Shown here piece after piece: positions 45,201 to 52,769 of a DNA stretch of 52,769 nucleotides. A program made the translations under genes and the position numbers. Every line of letters begins with the position of its first letter. Within the stretch, counting starts at the first letter, position 1. Source of the DNA: Marinobacter manganoxydans MnI7-9 (GTDB lineage Bacteria; Pseudomonadota; Gammaproteobacteria; Pseudomonadales; Oleiphilaceae); contig NZ_AGTR01000054.1 of NCBI RefSeq assembly GCF_000235625.1, positions 1-52,769 on the forward strand. Direction: 5' to 3'. The notes under the pieces were generated by a model that saw nothing but the letters and a program-made list of their open reading frames with translations, did no database searches and had not been told where the DNA came from.

Positions 45201-45854
45201 TACAACCAGGCTCGGTCCTTCCTACAGAGCCAGGAGCCCAACTTCATCTATGTGTCCGGGGACGAGATCGAGCAGATCCGCACCATCCTGAACGACCCCA
45301 ACTGCTACAAAGGGAATCGCATTCAGCAGCTCAAGGGCCAACTGGATAGCCTGCAGGAGCGCATCGACGAGAAAGTGCAGCAAACCCGAGCTCAGGCAGA
45401 AACCTCCCTGAAGACCATGCAGGAACGCATGCAAAGCATGGACGAATATCAGTCCCTGCCGGAGCCGCGCCAGGATGAACTCAACAAACCGTTCCGGGAT
45501 CTGGTCGATTACATCGGGCAAGAGCGCCTGATTGCCGTGATCAAGGACCGGACACGGTACTTTGAAGAAGAGGGCTACCAGAAGCTGCTGGGCAAAATGG
45601 TGGCGCTGGCCAATCAGAAATCAGCACCGGCAGACGACCCCGATCAGCACCCAGGTAGCCAGAGTGAAGACCAGAGTGACGGGGGGACTCCCGAGGTCAA
45701 GGAATCGCCCGCCGACTATGTTCACACCCGCAACCTCCGTGTCGCGTTCGACAAGGCCTGGTTGGCCGACGAGGGGGATGTGGACCGGTACCTGAATGCC
45801 TTGCGCGAGGCCCTGCTGGTTGAAGTCCAGCAAGGGCGCAAGGTTCAGATCTAA
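42273..45854 (+). CDS. brxC: BREX ATPase BrxC (DUF499-like, PglY-like)
   Basis: A 1193-residue P-loop ATPase, a core component of BREX required for defence and methylation. The start MTLKNIFLKPVDRPIEGVIK is the BrxC signature, Walker A is GFFGSGKSHLLK (64-75), and the Walker B-like segment is RLNFFVDEVGQYIADN. A long helical, coiled-coil C-terminal region (~1000-1110) precedes an acidic linker and a final conserved HTRNLRVAFDKAWLADEGDV. Length is usual for the family (about 1200). The brxC-AlbA_2 gap is 40 bp. Confidence 0.92.
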   Translation: MTLKNIFLKPVDRPIEGVIKADDEASLRLEIEEYVLTNEVEKRLEEFLDAYNNYEGANGVWVSGFFGSGKSHLLKMLALLLENREMDGATTLDLFLPKCSENEILRGDLKRAVSIPAKSILFNIDQKADVISKTQIDALLAVFVKVFDEMCGYYGKQGHIAQFERDLDGRGLYEQFKAEYETIAGRPWQKGREQALLEGPNIAQAYAAVTGGDPQSAAGILDKYRSEYRVSIEDFADNVNAYIEKQAKEGGHKEFRLNFFVDEVGQYIADNTKLMTNLQTIAESLATKCRGRAWIIVTAQEEMKNVVGEMGKQQGNDFSKIQARFNNRMKLSSADVAEVIQKRLLTKTEEGVNQLSDVYHAQANNFKTLFDFADGSATYRNFRDRDHFIHSYPFVPYQFALFQSAIQNLSQHNAFEGKHSSVGERSMLGVFQQVAIHIGNHEVGQLATFDLMFEGIRSALKSQIQRAIIQAENHLDNAFAIRLLKALFLVKYVKEFKPTVRNLCVLMLDAFDQDLPALRTKVEEALSLLEQQTYIQRNGDQYEYLTDEEKDVEQEIKNTEVESSDVADELEKIVFDFVIKQRKIRYDAGSSQNQGQDYSFSRKLDDRLHGREYELSINVISPFHEHTDNEQMLRTASTYKADELFVLMPSDERLVRDLLMFKRTEKYIKQNISVTQQEAVKRILNDKGFQNREREARLRQQVQTLIGKSKLLIGGADVEVANEDPQTRIIRGFHELISRAYPNLRMLRGVSYTENDISNCLNRTDDGLFGNDATALAESEQEVLAFIQSNNRGGVRTTLKSLLEKFERKPYGWYYAAILCTLANLCARGKVEVRLDGNILEDSELERALRNTHGHGNVVLEPQIEFTASQVRALKSFYEDFFDSPPRSSEAKALGKEAGEAFQDMYHDLDRRIAQVDQYPFLNALKPALVTLKEVAGKPYTWHLTELGKQEDQLLDLKEDVIDPIRKFMGGSQKDIYNQARSFLQSQEPNFIYVSGDEIEQIRTILNDPNCYKGNRIQQLKGQLDSLQERIDEKVQQTRAQAETSLKTMQERMQSMDEYQSLPEPRQDELNKPFRDLVDYIGQERLIAVIKDRTRYFEEEGYQKLLGKMVALANQKSAPADDPDQHPGSQSEDQSDGGTPEVKESPADYVHTRNLRVAFDKAWLADEGDVDRYLNALREALLVEVQQGRKVQI

Positions 45855-45894
45855 GCGTGCCGAACCGTCTAATCGGTCAAAGTTGGGGATAGCC

Positions 45895-47568
45895 ATGCAC
45901 GAAGCCGAACAGGAAATCCAGGCGCTCATTCGCGGCGGCGAAAACCTTGCCGTCGAATTCAAGAGCGACGTCAAGAGCCTGCCGGACCGGGATCTGGTAG
46001 CCGCGGTGGTGGCCCTGGCCAACACCGAGGGCGGCGACCTTTTCCTGGGCGTTGAAGACGATGGCACCCCGACCGGGCTGCATGCCAACCACCGCAACCT
46101 CGCCGGCCTGCCCGCACTGATTGCCAATAAGACCATCCCCTCGCTGGCCGTGCGCGTTGAGGCCCTGGAGCTGGAGGGGCAACCTATTGCCAGGATCCAG
46201 GTGCCCAAGTCCCGGCAGCTGGTGTCGACCTCGGATGGCCTGCTGCAACGTCGGCGCCTGAGAATGGACGGCACTCCGGAGGCCGTGCCCTTCTACCCCC
46301 ATGAGTTTGTTCAGCGCCAGTCCAGCCTGGGAGTAACGGACCCCTCGGCCTTGCCGGTGGAAAACCTGGCGGTTGAAGACCTGGACCCGATTCAGCGCAT
46401 CCGGATCCGCAATGCCATCAAGAAATACGGCGGCGATCAGAGCCTGATGCCCCTGGCGGACGATGAGCTGGACGGCGCCCTGGGGCTGACTGTGAGCATG
46501 GGAGGCATTCGCCGCCCCACGGTTGCAGGCCTGTTGCTGCTGGGGAACGAAATGCAGCTCCGGCAACACCTGCCCTCCCATGAGGTAGCCTTCCAGGTGC
46601 TGCGCGGTACCGATGTGTTGGTCAATGAGTTCTACCGCAAACCGCTGCTGGAGACCTTTGAAGAGGTCGAAGTGCTGTTTCGCGCCCGGGTGGAGGAAGA
46701 GGAGATTCAGGTTGGGCTGTTTCGCGTGCCCATCCCCAACTTCGACCGCCGGGCCTTCCGGGAAGCTTTCGTAAACGCCCTGGTTCACCGCGACTACAGC
46801 GCCCTGGGCGCCGTACACGTCAAACTGGACGACGACGGCCTGAGCATCAGCAATCCCGGTGGTTTTGTCGAGGGCGTCAACCTGGACAACCTGCTGGTGG
46901 CCGACCCTCGCTCCCGTAACCCCTTGCTGGCTGACATTATCAAGCGCATCGGCCTTGCCGAACGCACGGGCCGGGGCATCGACCGGATCTTCGAGGGTAT
47001 GCTCCGCTACGGGCGCACCGCCCCCGACTACTCCATGTCGTCCGCTCACACCGTCTCCGTGCGCATGAGCGCAGCAGACGCGGACGCCGAGTTCCTGCGC
47101 ATGATCGTCGAGCGCGAGGAGCAGACCGGCGCCGCCATGCCCATTGACAGCCTGATCATCCTGTCCCGGCTACGCAATGAGCGGCGCTTAAGAACGGCGG
47201 ACCTGGCCAAATCCGTGCAGAAGCCCGAAACCGTGGTCCGGGGTACCCTGGAAAAACTGGTGGAAGCCGGCATGGTGGAAGCCCACGGAACCGGCAAGGG
47301 CCGCACCTACACCTTGAGCGCCAAGGTATATCAGGGCGCGGGGCAAAAGGCCGCCTATGTGCGCCAGGCAGGGTTTGATCCTATCCAGCAAGAGCAGATG
47401 GTCATGAGCTTTATTGATACGCACGGCAGCATCAAGCGTGCTGACGTGATTGAGCTGTGCCATATCAGCCCGGATCAAGCCTACAAGTTGTTGGCCAGAT
47501 TGAAGAAAAGGGAAGAAATCGAGCAAGTAGGCGAGCGAAAAGGGGCTATTTACAAGCGCGCGCGTTAA
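45895..47568 (+). CDS. AlbA_2/Schlafen-type ATP-binding protein in the BREX operon
   Basis: A 557-residue protein with an N-terminal AlbA_2 (divergent AAA_4, Schlafen-related) domain (NLAVEFKSDV...VVALANTEGGDLFLGVEDDG), a RecG-like GHKL ATP-binding region at about 285-390 (REAFVNALVHRDYS; SISNPGGF; GLAERTGRGIDRIF), and C-terminal winged-helix domains. It is not a core BREX gene but accessory genes of this type do occur between brxC and pglX. It may act as a regulator, as its C-terminal HTHs and the operator-like repeats behind its stop suggest, or as a second effector. Start: ATG 45895, with GGGGA upstream. Confidence 0.8.
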   Translation: MHEAEQEIQALIRGGENLAVEFKSDVKSLPDRDLVAAVVALANTEGGDLFLGVEDDGTPTGLHANHRNLAGLPALIANKTIPSLAVRVEALELEGQPIARIQVPKSRQLVSTSDGLLQRRRLRMDGTPEAVPFYPHEFVQRQSSLGVTDPSALPVENLAVEDLDPIQRIRIRNAIKKYGGDQSLMPLADDELDGALGLTVSMGGIRRPTVAGLLLLGNEMQLRQHLPSHEVAFQVLRGTDVLVNEFYRKPLLETFEEVEVLFRARVEEEEIQVGLFRVPIPNFDRRAFREAFVNALVHRDYSALGAVHVKLDDDGLSISNPGGFVEGVNLDNLLVADPRSRNPLLADIIKRIGLAERTGRGIDRIFEGMLRYGRTAPDYSMSSAHTVSVRMSAADADAEFLRMIVEREEQTGAAMPIDSLIILSRLRNERRLRTADLAKSVQKPETVVRGTLEKLVEAGMVEAHGTGKGRTYTLSAKVYQGAGQKAAYVRQAGFDPIQQEQMVMSFIDTHGSIKRADVIELCHISPDQAYKLLARLKKREEIEQVGERKGAIYKRAR

Positions 47569-47618
47569 TTTATGCGCTAAGCGTAAATATATACGCCCAT
47601 TTATGCGCCAGCGTATAT
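47569..47618. promoter_or_regulatory. operator-like repeats ahead of pglX
   Basis: TTTATGCGC occurs twice (47569-47577 and 47600-47608), and ATATACGC (47589-47596) pairs with GCGTATAT (47611-47618). These fill most of the 84-bp gap between the AlbA_2 gene and pglX. The layout suggests protein binding that sets pglX expression separately from brxABC. Confidence 0.6.
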
Positions 47619-47652
47619 CGCTCGGTCACGATCAAAACCAAGGCATGAATCG

Positions 47653-50600
47653 ATGGAAACCGCAAAACTCAGAAAATTCGCCCAGTTCGCCCGCCGCAGC
47701 CTGATTGAACAGGTCGGCGCCAAGCTAAAGCTGGTATTGGCCGAAGAAAGCCCCGCCCGGCGGGAAAGCCCATTGGCCATCAAAAAGCTGGAAGAGGCGA
47801 TAGCCGAGCAGGGTAAAGAGCAGGTTGTCGAGCGGGTGGCGTATATCTGGTTCAACCGGCTCGTAGCCCTGCGGTTTATGGACGTGAACCGATATAACCG
47901 CATTGGCGTGGTCTCTCCCGCCGAGGGGCAGTTTCAGCCCGAGATCCTGGCGGATGCCAAGATGGGCCATATCGATGAAGAGATGGTCGTGGAAAATACC
48001 CGAAAACGGGTCTTCGCCCTGCTCGATGGCAAAATGCCCAGCCAGGATCCCCAAGGGGAAGCCTATCGCTTACTGGTCGTAGCCGCCTGTAACTATTGGT
48101 ACATCGCGATGCCGTTCCTGTTCGAGCGCATTGACGATTACACCGAGCTTTTGATGCCAGATGACCTGCTATCTGGAAACTCGATCCTGGCCCATACCCG
48201 CGAAGCCATGACGCCGGATGCCTGTGAGGATGTTGAGGTGATCGGCTGGCTGTATCAGTTCTACATCTCCGAAAAGAAAGACCAGGTATTTTCTGATCTT
48301 AAGAAGAACAAAAAGATTACGCCGGACAATATCCCGGCTGCGACCCAGCTGTTTACCCCGCACTGGATCGTCCGTTATCTGGTGGAAAATTCGCTGGGCC
48401 GCCTTTGGATGCTCAACCGGCCAGACTCTGGCTTGATTGAGCAGATGGACTACTACATCAAGCCGGAAGAGCCCGAGACCGATTTCCTTTGCATCAGTAG
48501 CCCGGAAGAAATAAAAATCTGCGATCCAGCCTGTGGATCGGGTCACATGCTGACTTATGCATTCGATCTGCTTTATGCCATATACGAAGAAGAAGGCTAC
48601 GAACCTGCCGATATTCCGGCCAAGATTCTGGCTCACAATCTTTACGGCATCGAGATTGATGAACGTGCCGGTGAGCTGGCCGCCTTTGCTTTAACGATGA
48701 AGGCCCGGGCTAAGCAGCGACGCTTCTTCCGCAAGCCGGTACAGCCCAATATCTGCGTGCTGGAAAATATTCGGTTCGAGGAAAGTGAGCTCAGAGAGTA
48801 CATGGGGTTCGTCGGACGGGATTTGTTTAGTGTGCCACTTCAAACCACACTTAGGCAGTTCGAAGAGGCTGATAATTTTGGATCGCTAATTCGTTCGGAT
48901 CTCACCGAAGTGGACGAAATTCTCCGAACACTGGAGGCCAAGGACGTTTCTGGTCAATTGTTCCTGAGTGAAACCCATCAAAAGGCTCTTCAAGCACTTC
49001 GACAGACGGATTACCTTAGCCCGAGATACAGTGTGGTGATTTCGAATCCACCGTATATGGGCAGTAAGGGAATGAATCCACGGCTAAGTACTTGGGCGAA
49101 GAGGAATTATCCAGCCAGCAAAGCCGACTTCATGACAATGTTTATGGAGAGGTCTGCATTGCTTTGCCGAAGGCTCGGGTTTTGGAGCATGATTAATCTC
49201 CCATCTTGGATGTTTCTTTCCTCTTTCGAAACTCTAAGAAAGAGAGTGCTCGATGAGCAAACCATAATTTCTTTATTGCACCTCGGAAGAGGGGTTTTTG
49301 GATCGGATTTTGGTAGTGTTGCTTTTGTCATGAAGAATGACCGAAATCCGGAGTTTCATGGTATATACAGGCGCCTCTTTGAAAAGCATGTTCAAGTGCG
49401 AAGTGTTGATGATATTGAATCTTTATTCTTACAAAGTAAAAATAATCGATACACCTTCCGTCAGTCGAACTTTGCCAACGTACCTGGAGCGCCGATAGCA
49501 TACTGGCTTTCGGATGAGGTTCTCGAAGCTTTTGGAAAGGATTCCCTGTCAGATCGCCTGGCACAGGCCAAAAAAGGACTGACTACAGGAGATAACGAAA
49601 GGTTCATTCGCCTGTGGTGGGAGGTTTCCTCCGAACAGAGAGACCTAACCCCGGGGTTGAATGACGTTGCTCGATTCAAGCCCCATATGAAGGGTGGGGA
49701 GCGCCGAAAATGGTATGGTAATCATTGTGAGTTACTGGCTTTTGACGATGAGTCCAAAGCGGCAATGAGATGTAATAAAGGGTTTCGCAATGACGGAGTT
49801 TCTTTTTTTGGTAAACGGGGCCTAACGTGGTCTGATGTCACTTCAGGTGGTGTTTCAGTTCGATTACTTCCAGAAGGATTTACATTTAATAATGCATCAC
49901 CGGCAGCGTTCTTTACCTGCGATAAATTAATGAAGATTGGTCTATCGTTAATGAATTCACATTTAGGGCAATTGTTCTTAAATGTGCTAAATCCAACTAT
50001 TCACTTTAATCCAGGGGACTTCGATAATATTCCTATTAAGCAGAATGTCCCCCATGCAGAAGTAGCTAGAATATCAGACCGTGCAGTTTTATTCTCTCAA
50101 TTAGATTGGGATTCCTACGAAACTTCTTGGAATTTCAGGAGATTGCCTCTACTGGTTCCAGACCACTGTCGGTCGACTCTGAATGCCTCCTATCAGAGGC
50201 TACGCACCCACTGGCGGGAGATGACATTGGAAATGCAGCGGTTGGAGGAAGAGAACAACCGCATCTTTATCGAAGCCTACGGCCTGCAGGACGAGTTGAC
50301 ACCAGATGTACCGCTGGAGGAGATCACTCTGACCTGCAACCCCCACTACCGCTACGGCAACAATAAAAGTGAAGAAGAGCTGGAGGTGCTGCTGCTGGCC
50401 GACACTATGCGCGAGATGGTCTCCTACGCCGTGGGCTGCATGTTTGGCCGCTACGCGCTCGATAAGCCGGGCCTGATTCTCGCTAATCAGGGTGAGACTG
50501 TAGATGATTACTTGAAGCAGATCCCAGAGCCCAGCTTCCCGGCAGACGATGACAATGTCATCCCCATGCTCGATGGCGACTGGTTCACCGACGACATAAC

Positions 50601-51120
50601 CGAGCGCTTCCGTGAATTCCTGCGCATCGCCTTTGGCGAAGAGCACTATGAAGAGAACCTCCGTTTTGTCGAGCAGGCACTGGGTAAGGACATCCGCAAG
50701 TACTTCCTGAAGGACTTCTATAACGACCACGTGCGTCGCTACAAGAAGCGACCCATCTACTGGCTGTTCTCCTCTCCCAAGGGCTCATTCAACGCGCTGA
50801 TCTACATGCACCGCTACCAGCCTCATACCGTGGGCACGGTGCTGGAGTATCTGCGCGATTTCAAAGACGAGAAGCTGAAAGCCCGGAAAAACCATCTGGA
50901 GGCCGTCAGCATCAGTGCTGGGGCTTCCCAGGGTGATAAGACCAAGGCCCTGAAAGAGATCGAGAAGATCAATAAGATCCTCGCCGAGCTGGATGATTAC
51001 GAGCGGGATGTGCTTTACCCACTGGCCACCGAACAGGTGGAAATCGATCTCGATGACGGGGTGAAGGCCAACTATCCGAAATTTGGCGACGCCTTGAAGA
51101 AGATTCCTGGCCTCTCATGA
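47653..51120 (+). CDS. pglX: BREX adenine-specific DNA methyltransferase PglX
   Basis: PglX methylates one adenine of a non-palindromic host motif, letting BREX tell self from phage DNA. The 1155-residue protein has motif I DPACGSGHML (291-300), preceded by ATQLFTPHWIVRYLVENSLG, and motif IV NPPY (465-468). The C-terminal part includes HVRRYKKRPIYWLFSSPKGS, typical of type 1 PglX. The stretch around 48800-50150 (residues ~383-833) is visibly AT-richer than both ends of the gene; it contains part of the methyltransferase after motif IV and the target-recognition region, so it may have been exchanged by recombination. No frameshift was seen. Bacterial pglX genes are known to phase-vary in some species; no simple repeats were seen here. 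Confidence 0.93.
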   Translation: METAKLRKFAQFARRSLIEQVGAKLKLVLAEESPARRESPLAIKKLEEAIAEQGKEQVVERVAYIWFNRLVALRFMDVNRYNRIGVVSPAEGQFQPEILADAKMGHIDEEMVVENTRKRVFALLDGKMPSQDPQGEAYRLLVVAACNYWYIAMPFLFERIDDYTELLMPDDLLSGNSILAHTREAMTPDACEDVEVIGWLYQFYISEKKDQVFSDLKKNKKITPDNIPAATQLFTPHWIVRYLVENSLGRLWMLNRPDSGLIEQMDYYIKPEEPETDFLCISSPEEIKICDPACGSGHMLTYAFDLLYAIYEEEGYEPADIPAKILAHNLYGIEIDERAGELAAFALTMKARAKQRRFFRKPVQPNICVLENIRFEESELREYMGFVGRDLFSVPLQTTLRQFEEADNFGSLIRSDLTEVDEILRTLEAKDVSGQLFLSETHQKALQALRQTDYLSPRYSVVISNPPYMGSKGMNPRLSTWAKRNYPASKADFMTMFMERSALLCRRLGFWSMINLPSWMFLSSFETLRKRVLDEQTIISLLHLGRGVFGSDFGSVAFVMKNDRNPEFHGIYRRLFEKHVQVRSVDDIESLFLQSKNNRYTFRQSNFANVPGAPIAYWLSDEVLEAFGKDSLSDRLAQAKKGLTTGDNERFIRLWWEVSSEQRDLTPGLNDVARFKPHMKGGERRKWYGNHCELLAFDDESKAAMRCNKGFRNDGVSFFGKRGLTWSDVTSGGVSVRLLPEGFTFNNASPAAFFTCDKLMKIGLSLMNSHLGQLFLNVLNPTIHFNPGDFDNIPIKQNVPHAEVARISDRAVLFSQLDWDSYETSWNFRRLPLLVPDHCRSTLNASYQRLRTHWREMTLEMQRLEEENNRIFIEAYGLQDELTPDVPLEEITLTCNPHYRYGNNKSEEELEVLLLADTMREMVSYAVGCMFGRYALDKPGLILANQGETVDDYLKQIPEPSFPADDDNVIPMLDGDWFTDDITERFREFLRIAFGEEHYEENLRFVEQALGKDIRKYFLKDFYNDHVRRYKKRPIYWLFSSPKGSFNALIYMHRYQPHTVGTVLEYLRDFKDEKLKARKNHLEAVSISAGASQGDKTKALKEIEKINKILAELDDYERDVLYPLATEQVEIDLDDGVKANYPKFGDALKKIPGLS

Positions 51121-51133
51121 AGGAGGGCTACCT

Positions 51134-52246
51134 ATGAAATTGAAAGAAATTGCCATTAAAGGCTTTAAATCCATCAGCAACCACGACTACGAGCGTATTG
51201 CTTTTAACGATGTGACGGTGCTTTTGGGGGCAAATGGCTCCGGGAAAAGCAACCTGATTTCACTGTTCCGGCTGCTGGGGTTCATGACCACTGGCGCGCT
51301 GCAGCAGTATGTCGGTAAACAGGGGGTTAGCCAGCTTCTGTTCTATGGCCCCAAGGTGACGGAATCAGTCAGTTTTGTCGTGACGTTGGAGGATGACAAC
51401 ACAACCGATACATATGAAGTGAAGTTGTCCTATGGCTTGCCGGATCGGTTGTTTGTCAGTGGCGAGCAGGTCAGCTACCACAAAGTTGGGCATTCCAGTC
51501 CGCAGAGCTATTTTCTGTCTAGTGGCGGGGCGGAAGCTGAATTGGCTCAAGATTCCCGCCAGACCAGCAGAGTACTCACAGCGCTTCTGCGGGGCATTCA
51601 GTCTTTTCAGTTTCACGACACCTCGGATACCGCTCGAATCAAGGACCGGGTGTATGTTGACGATGCGGCCTACCTACGCAGCGATGGGGGCAACCTCGCT
51701 GCTTTTCTCAAGCTTTTAAAGGAGTCGGACAGCTATCGCCCGTACTACGAAAGGATTGTCCGGCATATTCGCAAGATCATGCCGCAGTTCAACGACTTCG
51801 TACTGGATACCCTTCCTGGCAATGACCGTTTCGTGCGACTGAACTGGTCTGATACCTACCGCCAGGATTATCTCTTTGGTCCAGATCAGATTTCCGACGG
51901 ATCTCTTCGCTTTATGGCGTTAACGACGCTGCTGTTGCAGCCACCGGCGTTGCTTCCAAAAGTGATTGTTCTGGATGAACCGGAGCTAGGGCTTCATCCG
52001 GCTGCCACGCTTGAGCTTGCCGGTATGATCAAACGTGCATCCCAGAAAACGCAGGTGGTCCTGGCCACCCAGTCCACACGCCTGGTGGATGAATTCCTGC
52101 CCGATCAGATCGTGATCGTGGAGCGGAATTCAAAGACCGGCGCCAGCTCGTTCCACCGTCTGGAACCGGAGGCGCTGGGTGAATGGTTGCAACGGTACAG
52201 CCTCTCGGAGCTATGGGAGAAAAATGTGTTGGGAGGGCAGCCGTGA
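51134..52246 (+). CDS. RecF/OLD-like AAA ATPase next to pglX
   Basis: A 370-residue ABC/SMC-type ATPase of the AAA_21 class: Walker A LLGANGSGKSNLI (31-43), signature-like ISDGSLRFMALTTLLL, Walker B VIVLDEPELGLHP and the H-loop region VVLATQSTRLVDEF. Such ATPases pair with TOPRIM-like nucleases in OLD, Gabija and retron-type defence systems. Here the partner is the overlapping DUF4276 gene. The pair sits inside a BREX operon, in front of where pglZ should be, so it is either an accessory BREX element or a second nested defence system. Start ATG with AAGGAGG upstream. Confidence 0.85.
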   Translation: MKLKEIAIKGFKSISNHDYERIAFNDVTVLLGANGSGKSNLISLFRLLGFMTTGALQQYVGKQGVSQLLFYGPKVTESVSFVVTLEDDNTTDTYEVKLSYGLPDRLFVSGEQVSYHKVGHSSPQSYFLSSGGAEAELAQDSRQTSRVLTALLRGIQSFQFHDTSDTARIKDRVYVDDAAYLRSDGGNLAAFLKLLKESDSYRPYYERIVRHIRKIMPQFNDFVLDTLPGNDRFVRLNWSDTYRQDYLFGPDQISDGSLRFMALTTLLLQPPALLPKVIVLDEPELGLHPAATLELAGMIKRASQKTQVVLATQSTRLVDEFLPDQIVIVERNSKTGASSFHRLEPEALGEWLQRYSLSELWEKNVLGGQP

Positions 52247-52769
52247 TTCGACTGCACATAACCGCAGAGGGTCAGACCGAGAAAGCCTTTGTCGACCAGG
52301 TTCTGACACCCCATCTGGCGCACTTTGATGTATACACCGACGCGCGCTGTGTGCTAACGAGCAAGGACAAACGGGCGGCCAAAGAATACCGGGGTGGCCT
52401 GATCAGTTACCAGAAAGCAAAAGCCGATATCGAAACCTGGATGAAGGAAGACGCCAATCAGGAATGTTGGTTTACCAGCATGTTCGATTTATATGCCTTG
52501 CCAGAGGATTTTCCAGGATTTGATGAAGCGAAACGGCTGGAGCCTTATCAAAGGATCGAACGGCTCGAAGTTGCTTTTGGCAATGAAATGAACAAGCCAA
52601 ACTTTATTCCCTATATCCAGTTGCATGAATTTGAAAGCCTGATTCTTGCTGACCCGGCCAAGCTGGATTGGGAGTACCTGGAGCACGGCCAGCCAATTGG
52701 GAATCTGGTGAAGATGGTCGGCACCCAAAATCCGGAGCTCATCAATGACGGTCGAGAAACAGCGCCATC
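52243..52769 (+). CDS. DUF4276 (TOPRIM-like) protein, 3' end outside the window
   Basis: The GTG start at 52243 overlaps the ATPase stop (GTGA), so the two genes are translationally coupled. The 175 visible residues begin with IRLHITAEGQTEKAFVDQVL, containing the ExxT/E-type glutamate of the TOPRIM-like fold, followed by FTSMFDLYALPEDFPGF and PYIQLHEFESLILADP, the usual DUF4276 motifs. DUF4276 proteins are predicted metal-dependent nuclease-like subunits that act with an ATPase partner, as a split form of OLD. The pair differs from PARIS, where the partner is DUF4435. The reading frame is open to the window end. Confidence 0.8.
   Translation, partial: MIRLHITAEGQTEKAFVDQVLTPHLAHFDVYTDARCVLTSKDKRAAKEYRGGLISYQKAKADIETWMKEDANQECWFTSMFDLYALPEDFPGFDEAKRLEPYQRIERLEVAFGNEMNKPNFIPYIQLHEFESLILADPAKLDWEYLEHGQPIGNLVKMVGTQNPELINDGRETAP

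Larger units (their letters stand above)
35641..52769. mobile_element. yicC-attached mobilisable genomic island carrying BREX (left part)
   Basis: The island starts at the 3' end of yicC with a tyrosine integrase gene, and then contains AlpA-like regulators, a DUF927 ATPase, a MobI-like gene and a defence operon. This order resembles mobilisable islands that borrow the conjugation machinery of SXT/IncC elements. The right end and second attachment site lie outside the window. The attachment core should be within roughly 35600-35700, but cannot be identified without the other end. Confidence 0.8.

Noticed and set aside
45877-47049. 390-codon open frame opposite the AlbA_2 gene
   Set aside because: Antisense shadow of a gene with recognised domains.
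51134-52769. ATPase pair as a PARIS (AriA/AriB) system
   Set aside because: The second protein shows DUF4276-type motifs, not those of DUF4435, and the ATPase is shorter than AriA.
1-52769. CRISPR arrays, tRNA or rRNA genes
   Set aside because: No regularly spaced repeats and no tRNA or rRNA signature were seen on either strand; no covariance search could be run.

Overview
The window looks like chromosome of a marine gammaproteobacterium, most probably Marinobacter or a close relative. This is an inference from gene order: trmB, hemW, rdgB, a DUF4426 gene, metW, metX, yggT, proC, yggS, pilT and pilU lie together much as in Pseudomonas, and a pyrE-crc-rph cluster follows. No rRNA, tRNA or CRISPR array was seen.

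Layout. (1) 1-11826 is the right part of a Tn7-family transposon of the Tn6022/AbaR type. Its operon tnsA-tnsB-tnsC-tniQ-tnsF reads leftward from a clear right end at 11826, which sits inside comM; only the 3' part of comM (11827-12509) remains here. The cargo is a three-gene restriction-modification-like module (MerR-like regulator, N6-adenine methyltransferase, PD-(D/E)XK nuclease), scraps of IS3 and IS66 transposases, and the C-terminal end of an Rhs toxin with its putative immunity gene. The left transposon end and the 5' half of comM lie outside the window. (2) 12582-35640 is core chromosome: tRNA modification, heme chaperone, nucleotide hygiene, methionine synthesis, a dynamin-like GTPase, proline synthesis, PLP homeostasis, twitching-motility ATPases, a FadL-type porin, DNA polymerase I, a phasin-like protein, pyrE, crc, rph and yicC. 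Two copies of a palindromic intergenic repeat family lie between pilT and pilU and between crc and rph. (3) 35641 to the end is a second mobile island, attached at the 3' end of yicC. It starts with a P4-type integrase, followed by two AlpA-like regulators around a DUF927 ATPase, a non-coding stretch with strong palindromes, and a MobI-like mobilisation gene. Then comes a type 1 BREX phage-defence operon: a small HTH gene, brxA, brxB, brxC, an AlbA_2/Schlafen-type ATP-binding gene, pglX, and a RecF/OLD-like ATPase overlapping a DUF4276 gene that is cut by the window end. The usual pglZ and brxL would lie beyond the end.

The two islands are independent elements with different targeting machineries (TnsF/TniQ at comM; tyrosine integrase at yicC), and both carry anti-phage functions. 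The most informative points are the comM insertion with its TnsF, the tandem operator overlapping the -10 box of the restriction module, the extra genes embedded in the BREX operon, an operator-like repeat between the AlbA_2 gene and pglX, the AT-rich patch inside pglX, and a fadL-type gene whose signal peptide only makes sense if translation starts at an ATC codon.
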